From NCBI RefSeq assembly GCF_006539565.1, contig NZ_BJNG01000034.1, forward strand, positions 53,352-117,351: DNA of 64,000 nt, in the 5' to 3' direction. A program made the translations under genes and the position numbers. Of this stretch, positions 50,638 to 61,520 are shown piece by piece (positions within the stretch are counted from its first letter, which is position 1; every line of letters starts with the position of its first letter). The notes below the pieces were generated by a model. That model saw nothing but the letters and a program-made list of their open reading frames with translations, did no database searches and was not told the origin of the DNA. This DNA is from Pseudonocardia hydrocarbonoxydans. Its GTDB lineage: Bacteria > Actinomycetota > Actinomycetes > Mycobacteriales > Pseudonocardiaceae.

Positions 50638-51624
50638 TCAGGCCAGTGCCGGGATCACCTCGCGCTCGAACAGCTCGATGCCCGAGCGGTCGTAGGCGGC
50701 CTCGGCGAAGTTGAGGATGGCGTAGGTCATGCCCGCCTCCTTGAGCTTCGTGAGGTTCTCGATGATCTGGTCGGGGGTGCCGCATGCCGGCAGGCCGCGG
50801 ACGGCGCCGAGCGAGCCCTCGGCCTTCTCCTCGCCGACGTGGGGCACCAGGCGGGCCTTGGCGTCCTGCATCCGCTGCTCGACCTCGGCCTGGTCCTTCC
50901 CGATGGCCACGTTGTAGTTGGCCGAGCGGGTGATCGCCTCGAAGTCGGTGCCGACGGTCTCGCAGTGCCCCTTCAGCAGCTCGGACTTGCGGGTGAAGCC
51001 CTCGAGCGTGCCGTCGAAGTTGGTGTAGCGGGCGTACTTCGCCGCGATCTTCAGCGTCACCTTCTCGCCACCGCCGGCGATCCAGAGCGGGATGCCGCCC
51101 TCCTGCAGCGGGCGGGGCTGCACGATGGCGCCGTCGACCTGGTAGTGCTTCCCGTCGAGGGTGGCGCTGCCGGTCTCCCAGGCCTGCTTCATGATCTGCA
51201 CGCCCTCGTCGAGCAGCTGCAGGCGCTCGGGCCCGGACGGGAAGCCGTAGCCGTAGGCGCGCCACTCGTGCTCGTACCAGCCGGCGCCGATGCCCATCTC
51301 GACCCGGCCGCCGGAGATGATGTCGGCGGTGGCGGCCACCTTGGCCAGGTAGGCGGGGTTGCGGTAGCCCATGCACGTGCACATCTGGCCGAGCCGCACC
51401 CGCTCGGTCACGGCGCCGAACGCCGACATCAGCGACCAGGCCTCGTGCGTGGCCTGGTCGGTGGGGGCGGGCACGGTGTGGAAGTGGTCGTAGACCCACA
51501 CCGACTCCCAGGGGCCCTCGTCGGCGTGCTGGGCGAGCCCCTTCATCGTCGCCCACTGGTCCTTCGGGTCGATGCCGACGAGGTCGTGTCGCCAGCCCTG
51601 GGGAACGAACAGTCCGAATCGCAT
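50638..51624 (-). CDS. LLM-class F420-dependent oxidoreductase
   Basis: A 328-residue luciferase-like barrel: [78 protein letters not shown] (the F420-binding family block), [20 protein letters not shown]. It uses reduced F420 to reduce an unknown substrate, or oxidises one. ATG 51624 starts at the conserved MRFGLF; GTG 51633 would add three residues. It is inserted between xerD and the NUDIX gene relative to mycobacteria. Confidence 0.9.
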   Translation of the reverse strand: MRFGLFVPQGWRHDLVGIDPKDQWATMKGLAQHADEGPWESVWVYDHFHTVPAPTDQATHEAWSLMSAFGAVTERVRLGQMCTCMGYRNPAYLAKVAATADIISGGRVEMGIGAGWYEHEWRAYGYGFPSGPERLQLLDEGVQIMKQAWETGSATLDGKHYQVDGAIVQPRPLQEGGIPLWIAGGGEKVTLKIAAKYARYTNFDGTLEGFTRKSELLKGHCETVGTDFEAITRSANYNVAIGKDQAEVEQRMQDAKARLVPHVGEEKAEGSLGAVRGLPACGTPDQIIENLTKLKEAGMTYAILNFAEAAYDRSGIELFEREVIPALA

Positions 51625-51674
51625 ACCGGTCACGAACCCCGAGCGTAGTCCCCGGCGGCGGTACCGTCGCAGGC

Positions 51675-52163
51675 GTGAACACGCCGGAGCCGCGGCGCAT
51701 CCGCGTCGGCCACGCCGAGCGCGAGTGGGCCGTCACCGAGCTGGGCGAGCACCTGTCCGCGGGCCGTCTCGACCCCGACGAGTACGCCGACCGCACCGCA
51801 TCCGCCTACGCCGCGCGCACCTCCGACGAGCTGGAGGCGCTGTTCACCGACCTGCCCCGGCCCGCCGCCGCGCTCCCCGTCGCCTTCCCGGCGCCCTACC
51901 CGGCGCTGCCACCGCACGCGCCGCACGGGATCGACCCGCACTCCGGGATGCCGTTCTCCGACCGGTCCCGGGTGGCGGCCGGGGTCCTGCAGCTGGTGTT
52001 CCCGTTCGGCGTCGGCCGCCTCTACAGCGGCCACCACGGCATCGCGGTGGCCCAGCTGCTGCTCTCGTTCGTCGTCGTCGGCGTGGTCTGGGCGTTCGTC
52101 GACGGCATCGTCATCCTCGCCGGGCGGCCCACCGACCCCTACGGCCGCCCGCTGCGGCCGTAG
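51675..52163 (+). CDS. DUF1707-TM2 domain protein
   Basis: A 162-residue protein. Residues 7-60 are DUF1707 (RIRVGHAEREWAVTELGEHLSAGRLDPDEYADRTASAYAARTSDELEALFTDLP), a SHOCT-like helical module. After a Pro-rich linker, residues 95-155 form a TM2 domain: SRVAAGVLQLVFPFGVGRLYSGHHGIAVAQLLLSFVVVGVVWAFVDGIVIL. The function is unknown; both modules are common in actinobacterial membrane proteins. GTG 51675 is used. Confidence 0.85.
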   Translation: MNTPEPRRIRVGHAEREWAVTELGEHLSAGRLDPDEYADRTASAYAARTSDELEALFTDLPRPAAALPVAFPAPYPALPPHAPHGIDPHSGMPFSDRSRVAAGVLQLVFPFGVGRLYSGHHGIAVAQLLLSFVVVGVVWAFVDGIVILAGRPTDPYGRPLRP

Positions 52164-52164
52164 G

Positions 52165-54509
<2,345 letters not shown>

Positions 54510-54548
54510 TCAGCGTACAGCGGCCCCCGCCGCCCGCCCCACCCACCC

Positions 54549-54602
54549 GCGAGTCCCCCGTTCTACGCGCGAGTCCCCCGATTCCGCTCCGCGAGTCCCC
54601 CG
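54549..54602. repeat. Three-copy GCGAGTCCCCCG repeat
   Basis: GCGAGTCCCCCG begins at 54549, 54569 and 54591 (periods 20 and 22), the second and third copies extended by ATTC. It lies in the 115-bp gap between mctB and pyrG and resembles the 45335 array in unit length, copy number and the GCGAGT core. Confidence 0.8.
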
Positions 54603-54618
54603 ATTCGCGCGCCGCCGC

Positions 54619-55521
54619 TCACGCCGCCGGCGCGGCCCCGTCCGACGCCGTCGCGGCGGTGCCGTAGCGGCCCGCCCGCCCGTCGAGCTGCTCGCGCAGC
54701 GCCAGCACCGTCGACACCTGGCCGGGACCGGACTGCACGTCGTCGACGGTCGAGAGGGCCGCGGTCACCGTGGAGTCCGCCCGGGCCACGCCGACCGGCC
54801 CGGTGGAGTCCGCCGAGCCGGTGCGACCGGCGAGGACCGCGCCGGCCCCGCGCCGGTCGAGCTCCGCGGCGAGCCGGGCGACGACGGCGGCGGCGTCGGC
54901 GGCGTCGACCCCGGTCAGGGCACCACCGGTGAGCACGACGACCAGCGTCGCGGGGGCAGGGGGGTCGCCGGCCTGCACGAACCCGGCGGCGGCGAGACCG
55001 TCGAGCACGGCCGCGGCGTCGCCGCCCTCGAGCAGCGCGCCGCCCAGCAGGCCACCGAGCAGGCTGCCCGTGTCGGACGCCGCGGGCAGCTGCGCCCCGG
55101 ACGGGAGCAGGCCCGCGGTGAGCTCCCGGAGCTGGTCGGCCCGGGCCGGGTCGCCGACGGCGGGGGTCAGCGTCACCTCCCCGGCGACCGCGGCACCGGC
55201 CTGCCCGAGCAGCGCGACGAGCCCGTCGCGGTCGGCGACCTCGGCACCGGCGGTGACGATCGTGACGGCCCGGCCGTCGAGCAGCCCCCGGACGGCGGCG
55301 GGCCCGACACGGCGGGCGAACTCGTCGGAGGCGCGGGCGGCGGCGGCGAGGTCGTCGCGCTCCCCGGTGAGGGTCTGCACCCGCCCGCCCAGCTCGTCGC
55401 GCTCGGTGGAGACGGCGGACAGCAGCCGGTCCGAGACCCCGCTCGCCCCGAGGACGACCCCGAGCGCCAGCGCGAGGAACACCGCGGCGATCGAGACCAC
55501 GTGGTAGCGCAACGACATCAT
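54619..55521 (-). CDS. mctB: Copper transport protein MctB
   Basis: A 300-residue protein with one N-terminal membrane helix (SLRYHVVSIAAVFLALALGVVLGASGV) followed by a coiled coil (LSAVSTERDELGGRVQTLTGERDDL) and a Gly/Ala-rich extracytoplasmic domain. Sequence and position (Rv1698: steA-mctB-pyrG) identify MctB, needed for low intracellular copper in mycobacteria, either as an outer-membrane channel or an accessory factor. There is no mycolate outer membrane evidence here beyond homology. ATG 55521 overlaps the steA stop. Confidence 0.9.
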   Translation of the reverse strand: MMSLRYHVVSIAAVFLALALGVVLGASGVSDRLLSAVSTERDELGGRVQTLTGERDDLAAAARASDEFARRVGPAAVRGLLDGRAVTIVTAGAEVADRDGLVALLGQAGAAVAGEVTLTPAVGDPARADQLRELTAGLLPSGAQLPAASDTGSLLGGLLGGALLEGGDAAAVLDGLAAAGFVQAGDPPAPATLVVVLTGGALTGVDAADAAAVVARLAAELDRRGAGAVLAGRTGSADSTGPVGVARADSTVTAALSTVDDVQSGPGQVSTVLALREQLDGRAGRYGTAATASDGAAPAA

Positions 55522-56702
55522 CCGAACCAGCCCCGCACACCGTCGACGAGACCGCGCCAGCCCTGGGCGATCCAGTTGAGGACCGCGTCCCCGGCGTCGG
55601 AGACCAGCAGCGCCGCGACGACGGCCACCAACGCGGCGCCGACCATCAGCAGGATCGCCCCGAGCGACACGCGGCTGCGGTAGAGCGCGGCGATCACCCG
55701 CCCGTCCACCAGCGTGCCGCCGAGCTGCAGCCGGGTGAGGAAGGTCGAGGCGTTGCTGCCCGAGCGGCCGCGGTCGAGGAACTCCGCCATGCTCGCCGAG
55801 AGCCCGACCGTCACCACCATGGACGCACCGTGGTGGCCCGCGAGCAGCAGTGCGAGATCCTCGGAGTTGGCCGAGCTGGGGAAGGTGACCGCGCCCGTCC
55901 CGAGGTCCTGCACGCGGTGCAGGCCGGGCGCGTGGCCGTCGGCGAAGGCCGGGACGACGACGTCGGCACCGCAGGTCAGCGCCTCGTTGGACACCTCGCC
56001 GGGATCGCCGACGATCAGCGCGGGCCGGTGCCCGGCGGCGAGCAGCGCGTCCGCCCCCGCCCCGACCCCGATCAGCACCGGCCGGTACTCGGCGATGAAG
56101 TTCTTCAGCCGCGCCAGGTCGGCGACGTGGTCGAACCCCGCGGCGACGACGAGCACCTGGCGCCCGGCCAGCTCCACGTCGACGTCGGGCACCCCGGCGC
56201 CGTCGAGCAGCAGGGCGCGCTCGCGGCGCATGAACTCGATGGTGTTGGCGGCGAACGCCTCCAGCTGGTGCGTCAGCCCGGAGCGGGCCTCGACCAGCGC
56301 GTCGGCGACGGAGTCGGCGTCCTGCTCGACACCCTCGCCGACCCGGAGCTCGCCGAGGTAGAGCACCCCGTCGAGCAGCCGCAGCTTGCTGCCGTCCTTG
56401 ACGGCGTGCAGCACCTCGGCACCGGCGGAGTCGACGAGCGTGATCCCGGCGGCCACCAGCACCTCGGGGCCGAGGTTCGGGAACCGGCCGGAGATCGACG
56501 GCGAGGCGTTGACGACCGCGGCGACCTCGGCGGCGACGAGCGCGTCGGCGGTGGCCCGGTCGAGGTCGATCTGGTCGAGGACCGCGATCTCCCCCGCCTT
56601 GACCCGGCGCAGGAGTGCTCCGGTGTGCCGATCGACGCGGGCGACCCCGGACAGGCCGGGCAGCTCAGGGCGGGTGCGGTGCAGCAGGCCGGACAACTTC
56701 AT
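55518..56702 (-). CDS. steA: SteA-like cytokinetic ring protein
   Basis: A 394-residue protein in the Rv1697 position. It has the thiamine-pyrophosphokinase-like fold: VLVVAAGFDHVADLARLKNFIAEYRPVLIGVGAGADALLAAGHRPALIVGDPGEVSNEALTCGADVVVPAF near residues 190-260, then a membrane helix SLGAILLMVGAALVAVVAALLVSDAG near 350 and a short amphipathic tail. SteA of Corynebacterium helps cell separation with SteB at the septum, where MctB is the SteB-like neighbour. ATG 56702 is used. Confidence 0.9.
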   Translation of the reverse strand: MKLSGLLHRTRPELPGLSGVARVDRHTGALLRRVKAGEIAVLDQIDLDRATADALVAAEVAAVVNASPSISGRFPNLGPEVLVAAGITLVDSAGAEVLHAVKDGSKLRLLDGVLYLGELRVGEGVEQDADSVADALVEARSGLTHQLEAFAANTIEFMRRERALLLDGAGVPDVDVELAGRQVLVVAAGFDHVADLARLKNFIAEYRPVLIGVGAGADALLAAGHRPALIVGDPGEVSNEALTCGADVVVPAFADGHAPGLHRVQDLGTGAVTFPSSANSEDLALLLAGHHGASMVVTVGLSASMAEFLDRGRSGSNASTFLTRLQLGGTLVDGRVIAALYRSRVSLGAILLMVGAALVAVVAALLVSDAGDAVLNWIAQGWRGLVDGVRGWFG

Positions 56703-56765
56703 GCACGCACTGTGACACTGTCTGCAGCAACGGCCAGGAAGGCACGCCGCACCGTCACCCCGCGT

Positions 56766-58559
56766 TCATCGTGTCCGTTTCGCTGCGCGCTTCGGCTTCG
56801 CCGGGGCCCGGTCGGCCTCGCGGTGCGCCCGCGCCGCGCCGAGCAGCTCCTCGGCGTGGGCACGGCCGGTGTCGGTGTCGTCGAGCCCCGCCAGCATCCG
56901 GGCCAGCTCGACGATCCGGTCGCCCTCGGCCAGCGTGCGTACCCGGCTGCGGGCCGGCCCCGATCCGCCCCGGACCGCCTTGTCGACGACCAGGTGCCGG
57001 TCGGCGTAGGCCGCCACCTGCGGCAGGTGCGTCACCACGATGACCTGGTGGCGGGCGGCGAGGCGGGCCAGCCGCCGCCCGATCTCCACCGCGGCCCGCC
57101 CGCCGACCCCGGCGTCGACCTCGTCGAAGACCATCGTGGGCACCGGGTCGGCCCCGGCGAGCGCCACCTCCAGCGCCAGCATCACGCGCGACAGCTCGCC
57201 ACCGGAGGCACCCCGGTGCAGGGGCTGCGGCGTCGCGCCGCCGTGGGCGACCAGCCGCAGCTCGACGTCGTCGACGCCGGTGGTGCCGGCGACGAGGTGC
57301 CGCCCGCCGTGGCGCAGGGCGTGGGGGGTGTCCGGCCCGGCCTCCCGGGGCCGCACGTCGACGAGCAGGCGGGCGTCGGCCATCGCCAGCCCGCCCAGCT
57401 CGGCCGTGGTGCCGGCGGCCAGCCGGGCCGCGGCCTCGGTGCGCGCCGCGGTGACCTCGGCGGCGTGCCCGGCCAGCTCGACGGCCAGCTCGTCGCGGCG
57501 GGCGGCCAGTGCGGCGAGGGTCTCCTCGGAGGTGTCGAGCCCGTCGAGCCGGCGGCGGGCGTCGTCGGCCCAGGCCAGCACGCCGTCGACGTCGGCGGCG
57601 TACTTGCGGGTGAGCGCCTTGAGATCGGACTGGCGCGACAGCACGGCGGCCAGCCGCTCGGGATCGGCGTCGAGCCGGTCGAGGTAGGCCGTGAGCTCGG
57701 CGCCCACGTCGCCGAGCAGGGCCAGCGCCTCGGCCAGCCGGGCGTCGAGCGCGGTGAGCTCCTCGTCGCCCGCGCCGGTGAGCCGGTGGCGGGCGTCGCC
57801 GATCAGCGCGAGCGCGGCCGGGGCGTCGGGGTCGCCCTCCTCGGCCCCCACCAGCGCCGTGCGGGCCGCCGTGGCGACCTCGCGCAGGTCGTCGGCCGCC
57901 ACCAGCCGCCGCGACTGCGCGAGCAGGTCGGCGTCCTCCCCCGGCTGCGGATCGACCGCGCCGATCTCGGAGAGGCCGTGACGCAGCAGGTCGGCCTCCT
58001 GCGCCATCCTCCGGGCGCCGTCGCGCCGCTCGGTGAGCTCGGTGGCCACCTTCAGCCACTCGGTGCGCACCGACCGGTAGCGGTCGAGCGGGCCGCCGAC
58101 GGCGTCGCCGGCGAACCGGTCGAGCAGGGCGCGCTGCTCGACCGGGCGCAGCAGCCGCAGCTGGTCGTTCTGCCCGTGCACCGCCAGGGTGGCCTCGGCG
58201 AGCCTGCCCAGCACCCCGACCGGCACCGACCGCCCGCCCAGGTGCGCGCGCGACCGCCCGTCGGCCCCGACCGTGCGCACCGCGATCAACGTGCCGTCGT
58301 CGTCGGCGTCGGCCCCCACCTCGTCGGCGACGGCCAGCGCCGCGGCCCCCGCGGCGAACCGGCCCTCCACGACCGCGCGTTTCGCCCCCGCCGCCACCCG
58401 GGACGCGTCCGCGCGCCCGCCACCGAGCAGCGACAGGCCGGTGACCACCATCGTCTTGCCCGCCCCGGTCTCCCCCGTGAGGACGGTGAGCCCGGGATCG
58501 AGCTCGAGGGTGGCGTCGTCGATCACGCCCAGCCCCTGGATCCGCATCTCGGCCAGCAT
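56766..58559 (-). CDS. recN: DNA repair ATPase RecN
   Basis: A 597-residue SMC-like protein. MLAEMRIQGLGVIDDATLELDPGLTVLTGETGAGKTMVVTGLSLL (Walker A near residue 30), long coiled coils (residues 160-370), signature GASGGELSRVMLALEVAL, Walker B PTMVFDEVDAGVGGRAAVEIG and IVVTHLPQVAAYADRHLVV. It acts in double-strand break repair. ATG 58559 is chosen because the family starts with ML.EM.I..lgvId; the frame opening at 58589 is not conserved. Confidence 0.95.
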   Translation of the reverse strand: MLAEMRIQGLGVIDDATLELDPGLTVLTGETGAGKTMVVTGLSLLGGGRADASRVAAGAKRAVVEGRFAAGAAALAVADEVGADADDDGTLIAVRTVGADGRSRAHLGGRSVPVGVLGRLAEATLAVHGQNDQLRLLRPVEQRALLDRFAGDAVGGPLDRYRSVRTEWLKVATELTERRDGARRMAQEADLLRHGLSEIGAVDPQPGEDADLLAQSRRLVAADDLREVATAARTALVGAEEGDPDAPAALALIGDARHRLTGAGDEELTALDARLAEALALLGDVGAELTAYLDRLDADPERLAAVLSRQSDLKALTRKYAADVDGVLAWADDARRRLDGLDTSEETLAALAARRDELAVELAGHAAEVTAARTEAAARLAAGTTAELGGLAMADARLLVDVRPREAGPDTPHALRHGGRHLVAGTTGVDDVELRLVAHGGATPQPLHRGASGGELSRVMLALEVALAGADPVPTMVFDEVDAGVGGRAAVEIGRRLARLAARHQVIVVTHLPQVAAYADRHLVVDKAVRGGSGPARSRVRTLAEGDRIVELARMLAGLDDTDTGRAHAEELLGAARAHREADRAPAKPKRAAKRTR

Positions 58560-58589
58560 GGTCCGGAGGGTACGGCGGCACCCCGACAA

Positions 58590-59495
58590 CTACGGTTTCG
58601 GTGCCCCGCGCCAGCCCCGGATCGGCAGGTCGAACTTGCGTACCAGGCGGTCGGCGAAGGGCCGCCCGTCCAGGCGCACCATCCGCACCGGCGCCTCGCC
58701 GCGCGAGAGCTCCACGCGCGCGCCGGGGGGCAGCGCGACGGTCCGCCTGCCGTCGCAGTCGAGCACCGCGGGCGGGCCGTCCGCGTCGACCTCGATCGCC
58801 ACCTGCGAGTCCGGGGAGATCACCATGGGGCGCGCGAAGAGCGCGTGGGCGTTGCTCGGCACCAGCAGCAGGGCCTCGACCTGCGGCCACACCAGCGGCC
58901 CACCCGCGGAGAAGGCGTAGGCGGTGGACCCGGTCGGCGTCGCGCACAGCACGCCGTCGCAGCCGAAGGCCGACACCGGCCGCCCGTCGACCTCCAGCAC
59001 CACCTCCAGGATCCGCTCGCGGGTCGCCTTCTCCACCGCGGCCTCGTTGAGCGCCCAGGTCCGGGCCAGCACGTCGCCGTTGCGGCGGGCGACGGCGTCG
59101 AGCGTCATCCGCTCCTCGACGTCGTAGCCGCCCGCGACGATCGCGTCGAGGGCGTCGCCCAGCGAGTCCTGCTCGGTCTCGGCGAGGAACCCGACCCGGC
59201 CCAGGTTGACGCCCAGCAGCGGCACCCCCACCGGACGCGCCATCTCCGCGGCGCGCAGCAGCGTGCCGTCGCCCCCCAGCACGAGGACGACCTCGGCGCC
59301 CTCCGCGCAGCCGGGCCGCCCGTCGACGACGCGGGGCCGCAGTGCCGCGGGCAGCTCCCCGACGTCGGACCACTCCTCGGCCAGCACGCGCAGCCGGATC
59401 CCGTCGGCCGCCAGCCGGGCCGCCACCGCCGACGCCGTGCTCCGGTTGGTCTCCCGGCCGGTGTGCAGGACGAGCAGGACCTCGCGCCCGGTCAC
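58590..59495 (-). CDS. nadK: NAD kinase
   Basis: A 301-residue NAD kinase: VLVLGGDGTLLRAAEMARP (GGDG) near residue 75, GVNLGRVGFLAE, LNEAAVEKATRERI (NE/D motif), DGVLCATPTGSTAYAFSAGGPLVWP near 180. It phosphorylates NAD to NADP with ATP or polyphosphate. GTG 59495 overlaps the tlyA stop (4 bases). Position corresponds to Rv1695. The frame open to 60425 upstream is antisense-like noise. Confidence 0.96.
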   Translation of the reverse strand: MTGREVLLVLHTGRETNRSTASAVAARLAADGIRLRVLAEEWSDVGELPAALRPRVVDGRPGCAEGAEVVLVLGGDGTLLRAAEMARPVGVPLLGVNLGRVGFLAETEQDSLGDALDAIVAGGYDVEERMTLDAVARRNGDVLARTWALNEAAVEKATRERILEVVLEVDGRPVSAFGCDGVLCATPTGSTAYAFSAGGPLVWPQVEALLLVPSNAHALFARPMVISPDSQVAIEVDADGPPAVLDCDGRRTVALPPGARVELSRGEAPVRMVRLDGRPFADRLVRKFDLPIRGWRGAPKP

Positions 59496-60289
59496 GCCGG
59501 GCCCTGCTCGACGGCGGTGGCCAGCACCGCGTCGCCCACGTCGTCGCCGGTGCGGGCGAGCAGCAGGAAGAACTCGACGTTGCCCGACGGTCCCGGCAAC
59601 GGGCTCGCCACCGCCCCGCGCAGCACCAGCCCGAGCGCGCGCGCGGCCGCCGCGACGTCGACGAGCGCCCCGAGGCGCAGCCCGGGGTCGCGCACCACGC
59701 CACCGGAGCCCAGCCGTTCGCGCCCCACCTCGAACTGCGGCTTCACCATCGGCACCAGCACCCCGTCGGTGCAGGCGGCGAGGGCGGGCAGCACCGTGCG
59801 CAGCGAGATGAACGACAGGTCGGCGACGGTCACCGCGACCGGCCCGCCGATGTCGCCGGGGGTGAGCGCGCGGACGTTGGTGCGGTCGTGCACCTGCACC
59901 CGCTCGTCGCTGCGCAGCCGCCACACCAGCTGGCCGTAGCCGACGTCGACCGCGACGACCTGGGCCGCGCCCCGGTCGAGCAGCACGTCGGTGAAGCCCC
60001 CGGTCGACGCGCCCGCGTCGAGGCAGCGCGCACCGGTGACGTCCAGCCCGAACGCGTCGAGCGCGCCGAGGAGCTTGTGCGCCCCGCGGGAGGCCCACTC
60101 GCGCTCCCCGGTCTCGCGGACGACCACCGGGGTGTCGCGGTCGACGACCGTGGCCGGCTTCCCCGCCACCACCCCGTGGACGGCGACGAGCCCCTGCTCG
60201 ATCAGCTCCGCCGCCTGCTGACGGGACCGGGCCAGGCCGCGGCGCACCAGCTCGGCGTCCAACCGGGCCCGGGTGACCACCCGCGTCAC
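59492..60289 (-). CDS. tlyA: rRNA 2'-O-methyltransferase TlyA
   Basis: A 265-residue protein with an S4-type RNA-binding N-terminus (RARLDAELVRRGLARSRQQAAELIEQGLVAVHGVVAGKPA) and a FtsJ-like methyltransferase domain: WASRGAHKLLGALDAFGLDVTGARCLDAGASTGGFTDVLLDRGAAQVVAVDVGYGQL, VTVADLSFISL, VPMVKPQFEVGRERLG (the K-D-K-E-like set). It 2'-O-methylates 16S and 23S rRNA, which in mycobacteria makes ribosomes sensitive to capreomycin. GTG 60289 overlaps the upstream small gene. Confidence 0.95.
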   Translation of the reverse strand: MTRVVTRARLDAELVRRGLARSRQQAAELIEQGLVAVHGVVAGKPATVVDRDTPVVVRETGEREWASRGAHKLLGALDAFGLDVTGARCLDAGASTGGFTDVLLDRGAAQVVAVDVGYGQLVWRLRSDERVQVHDRTNVRALTPGDIGGPVAVTVADLSFISLRTVLPALAACTDGVLVPMVKPQFEVGRERLGSGGVVRDPGLRLGALVDVAAAARALGLVLRGAVASPLPGPSGNVEFFLLLARTGDDVGDAVLATAVEQGPA

Positions 60290-60480
60290 GCCGATCCTGC
60301 GGCCAGCGCGTCGCCGAGCGCCGCGTGCACGCGTTCGAAGGCCTCGACGTGCTCGGCGGGCGGGCGCCCGGCCAGCTCGTCGAGGGCGGCCAGCGCCGCC
60401 TCGACGGCCGGGCGCGGGTCGACACCCCGCGGGTCGGCGGGCCGCGGCGACGCCGGTGGTCCCGGGAGCGGGACGGTCAT
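60286..60480 (-). CDS. Small conserved protein (Rv1693-like position)
   Basis: A 64-residue protein, Pro-rich at the N-terminus and then one helix pair: PAVEAALAALDELAGRPPAEHVEAFERVHAALGDALAA. The pattern LDEL...P..EHV..FE.VH..L is conserved in small proteins between the HAD phosphatase and tlyA in Actinobacteria. It overlaps both neighbours by 4 bases, so it is expressed with them. The function is unknown. Confidence 0.8.
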   Translation of the reverse strand: MTVPLPGPPASPRPADPRGVDPRPAVEAALAALDELAGRPPAEHVEAFERVHAALGDALAAGSA

Positions 60481-61520
60481 GGGCGGGCTCCGGCCGGGTC
60501 GGGGGTGTCGGCTCCCGCCACGGTAGCCGGGCGCAGGCCGAGCTCGTCCAGTGCCCGCACCGCCCCCTCACCGGTCGGGGAGATCCGGAACCCGCCACCG
60601 CCCGCGGCCCAGTGCGCCGCACACAGCGCGCGCAGGGCGTCGAGCGCGTCGCCGTCACCGGAGAGCTCCAGCACCCCGGGCTCCACCGTCCGGGCCTCCC
60701 AGCCCGGCCGCGGCCCGGGCGCCAGCTCGTCGACGGGCCGGTGCAGGGCGGCCATGTCCGCGCCAACCAGGTCGGGCCGCAGCGCCTCGGGGGCTGCCAG
60801 CAGCTCGGCGGCGTCGGAGACCCCGGTGAGCACCAGCAGCGTCGTCATCCCCGCCGCCCGGCCCCCCTCGACGTCGGTGTCGAGCCGGTCGCCGATCATC
60901 AGCGGGTTCGTGGCCCCCACCCGGCCCGCGGCCTCGTGCAGCAGCGCGGGCGCCGGTTTGCCGGCCACCTGCGGTTCGCGGTCCGACGCCGTGCGCAGCG
61001 CCGCCACCATCGACCCGTTGCCGGGCAGCGGACCGCGCTCGGTCGGCAGCGTCGGGTCGACGTTGCACGCCACCCACACCGCCCCGGCCCGCAGCGCGAC
61101 CGTGGCCTCGGCCAGCACCCGCCACCCGGTGTCCGGGCTGTGCCCCTGCACGACGGCGACGGCCTCGGCGGCGTCGGCGGTGACCGTCAGACCGACCCGC
61201 ACGACCTCCTCGACCAACGCGTCGGTGCCGACGACCAGTACCGCCGCGCCCGCCGGCAGCTGCGCGACCAGCATCGCCGCGGCCGCCTGCGAGCTGGCGA
61301 CGACGTCCCGTTCACCGGCCGGGAACCCCAGCTCCGCCAGGTGCGTCGCCACGTCGACGGGGCGGCGGGAGGCGTTGTTGGTGACATACATCGTCGTCAC
61401 GCCCTGCTCCCGCGCCGCCGCCACCGCCTCGACCGCACCGGGAACCGCCTCGGCCCCGCGGTAGAGCGTGCCGTCGAGGTCGGCGAGCAGCACGTCGTGC
61501 CGGTCGAGTGGGGTCGTCAC
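60477..61520 (-). CDS. HAD-IIA phosphatase, probable glycerol-3-phosphate phosphatase
   Basis: A 347-residue NagD-like HAD phosphatase: DVLLADLDGTLYRGAEAVPGAVEAV (nucleophile Asp in DLDGT), TMYVTNNASRRP (motif II), QVAGKPAPALLHEAA (Lys), and PLMIGDRLDTDVEGGRAAGMTTLLVLTG (motif III/IV). The C-terminal 80 residues form an extra domain (VELS...ALCAAHWAAGGGGF). Position matches Rv1692, which dephosphorylates glycerol-3-phosphate for lipid polar-head recycling. GTG 61520 overlaps the TPR gene stop. Confidence 0.9.
   Translation of the reverse strand: MTTPLDRHDVLLADLDGTLYRGAEAVPGAVEAVAAAREQGVTTMYVTNNASRRPVDVATHLAELGFPAGERDVVASSQAAAAMLVAQLPAGAAVLVVGTDALVEEVVRVGLTVTADAAEAVAVVQGHSPDTGWRVLAEATVALRAGAVWVACNVDPTLPTERGPLPGNGSMVAALRTASDREPQVAGKPAPALLHEAAGRVGATNPLMIGDRLDTDVEGGRAAGMTTLLVLTGVSDAAELLAAPEALRPDLVGADMAALHRPVDELAPGPRPGWEARTVEPGVLELSGDGDALDALRALCAAHWAAGGGGFRISPTGEGAVRALDELGLRPATVAGADTPDPAGARP

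Noticed and set aside
55830..59939. A 1369-codon open frame on the plus strand across steA, recN and nadK
   Set aside because: It is antisense to four well-identified genes and its product is Arg/Gly/Pro/His-rich noise typical of GC-rich antisense frames.
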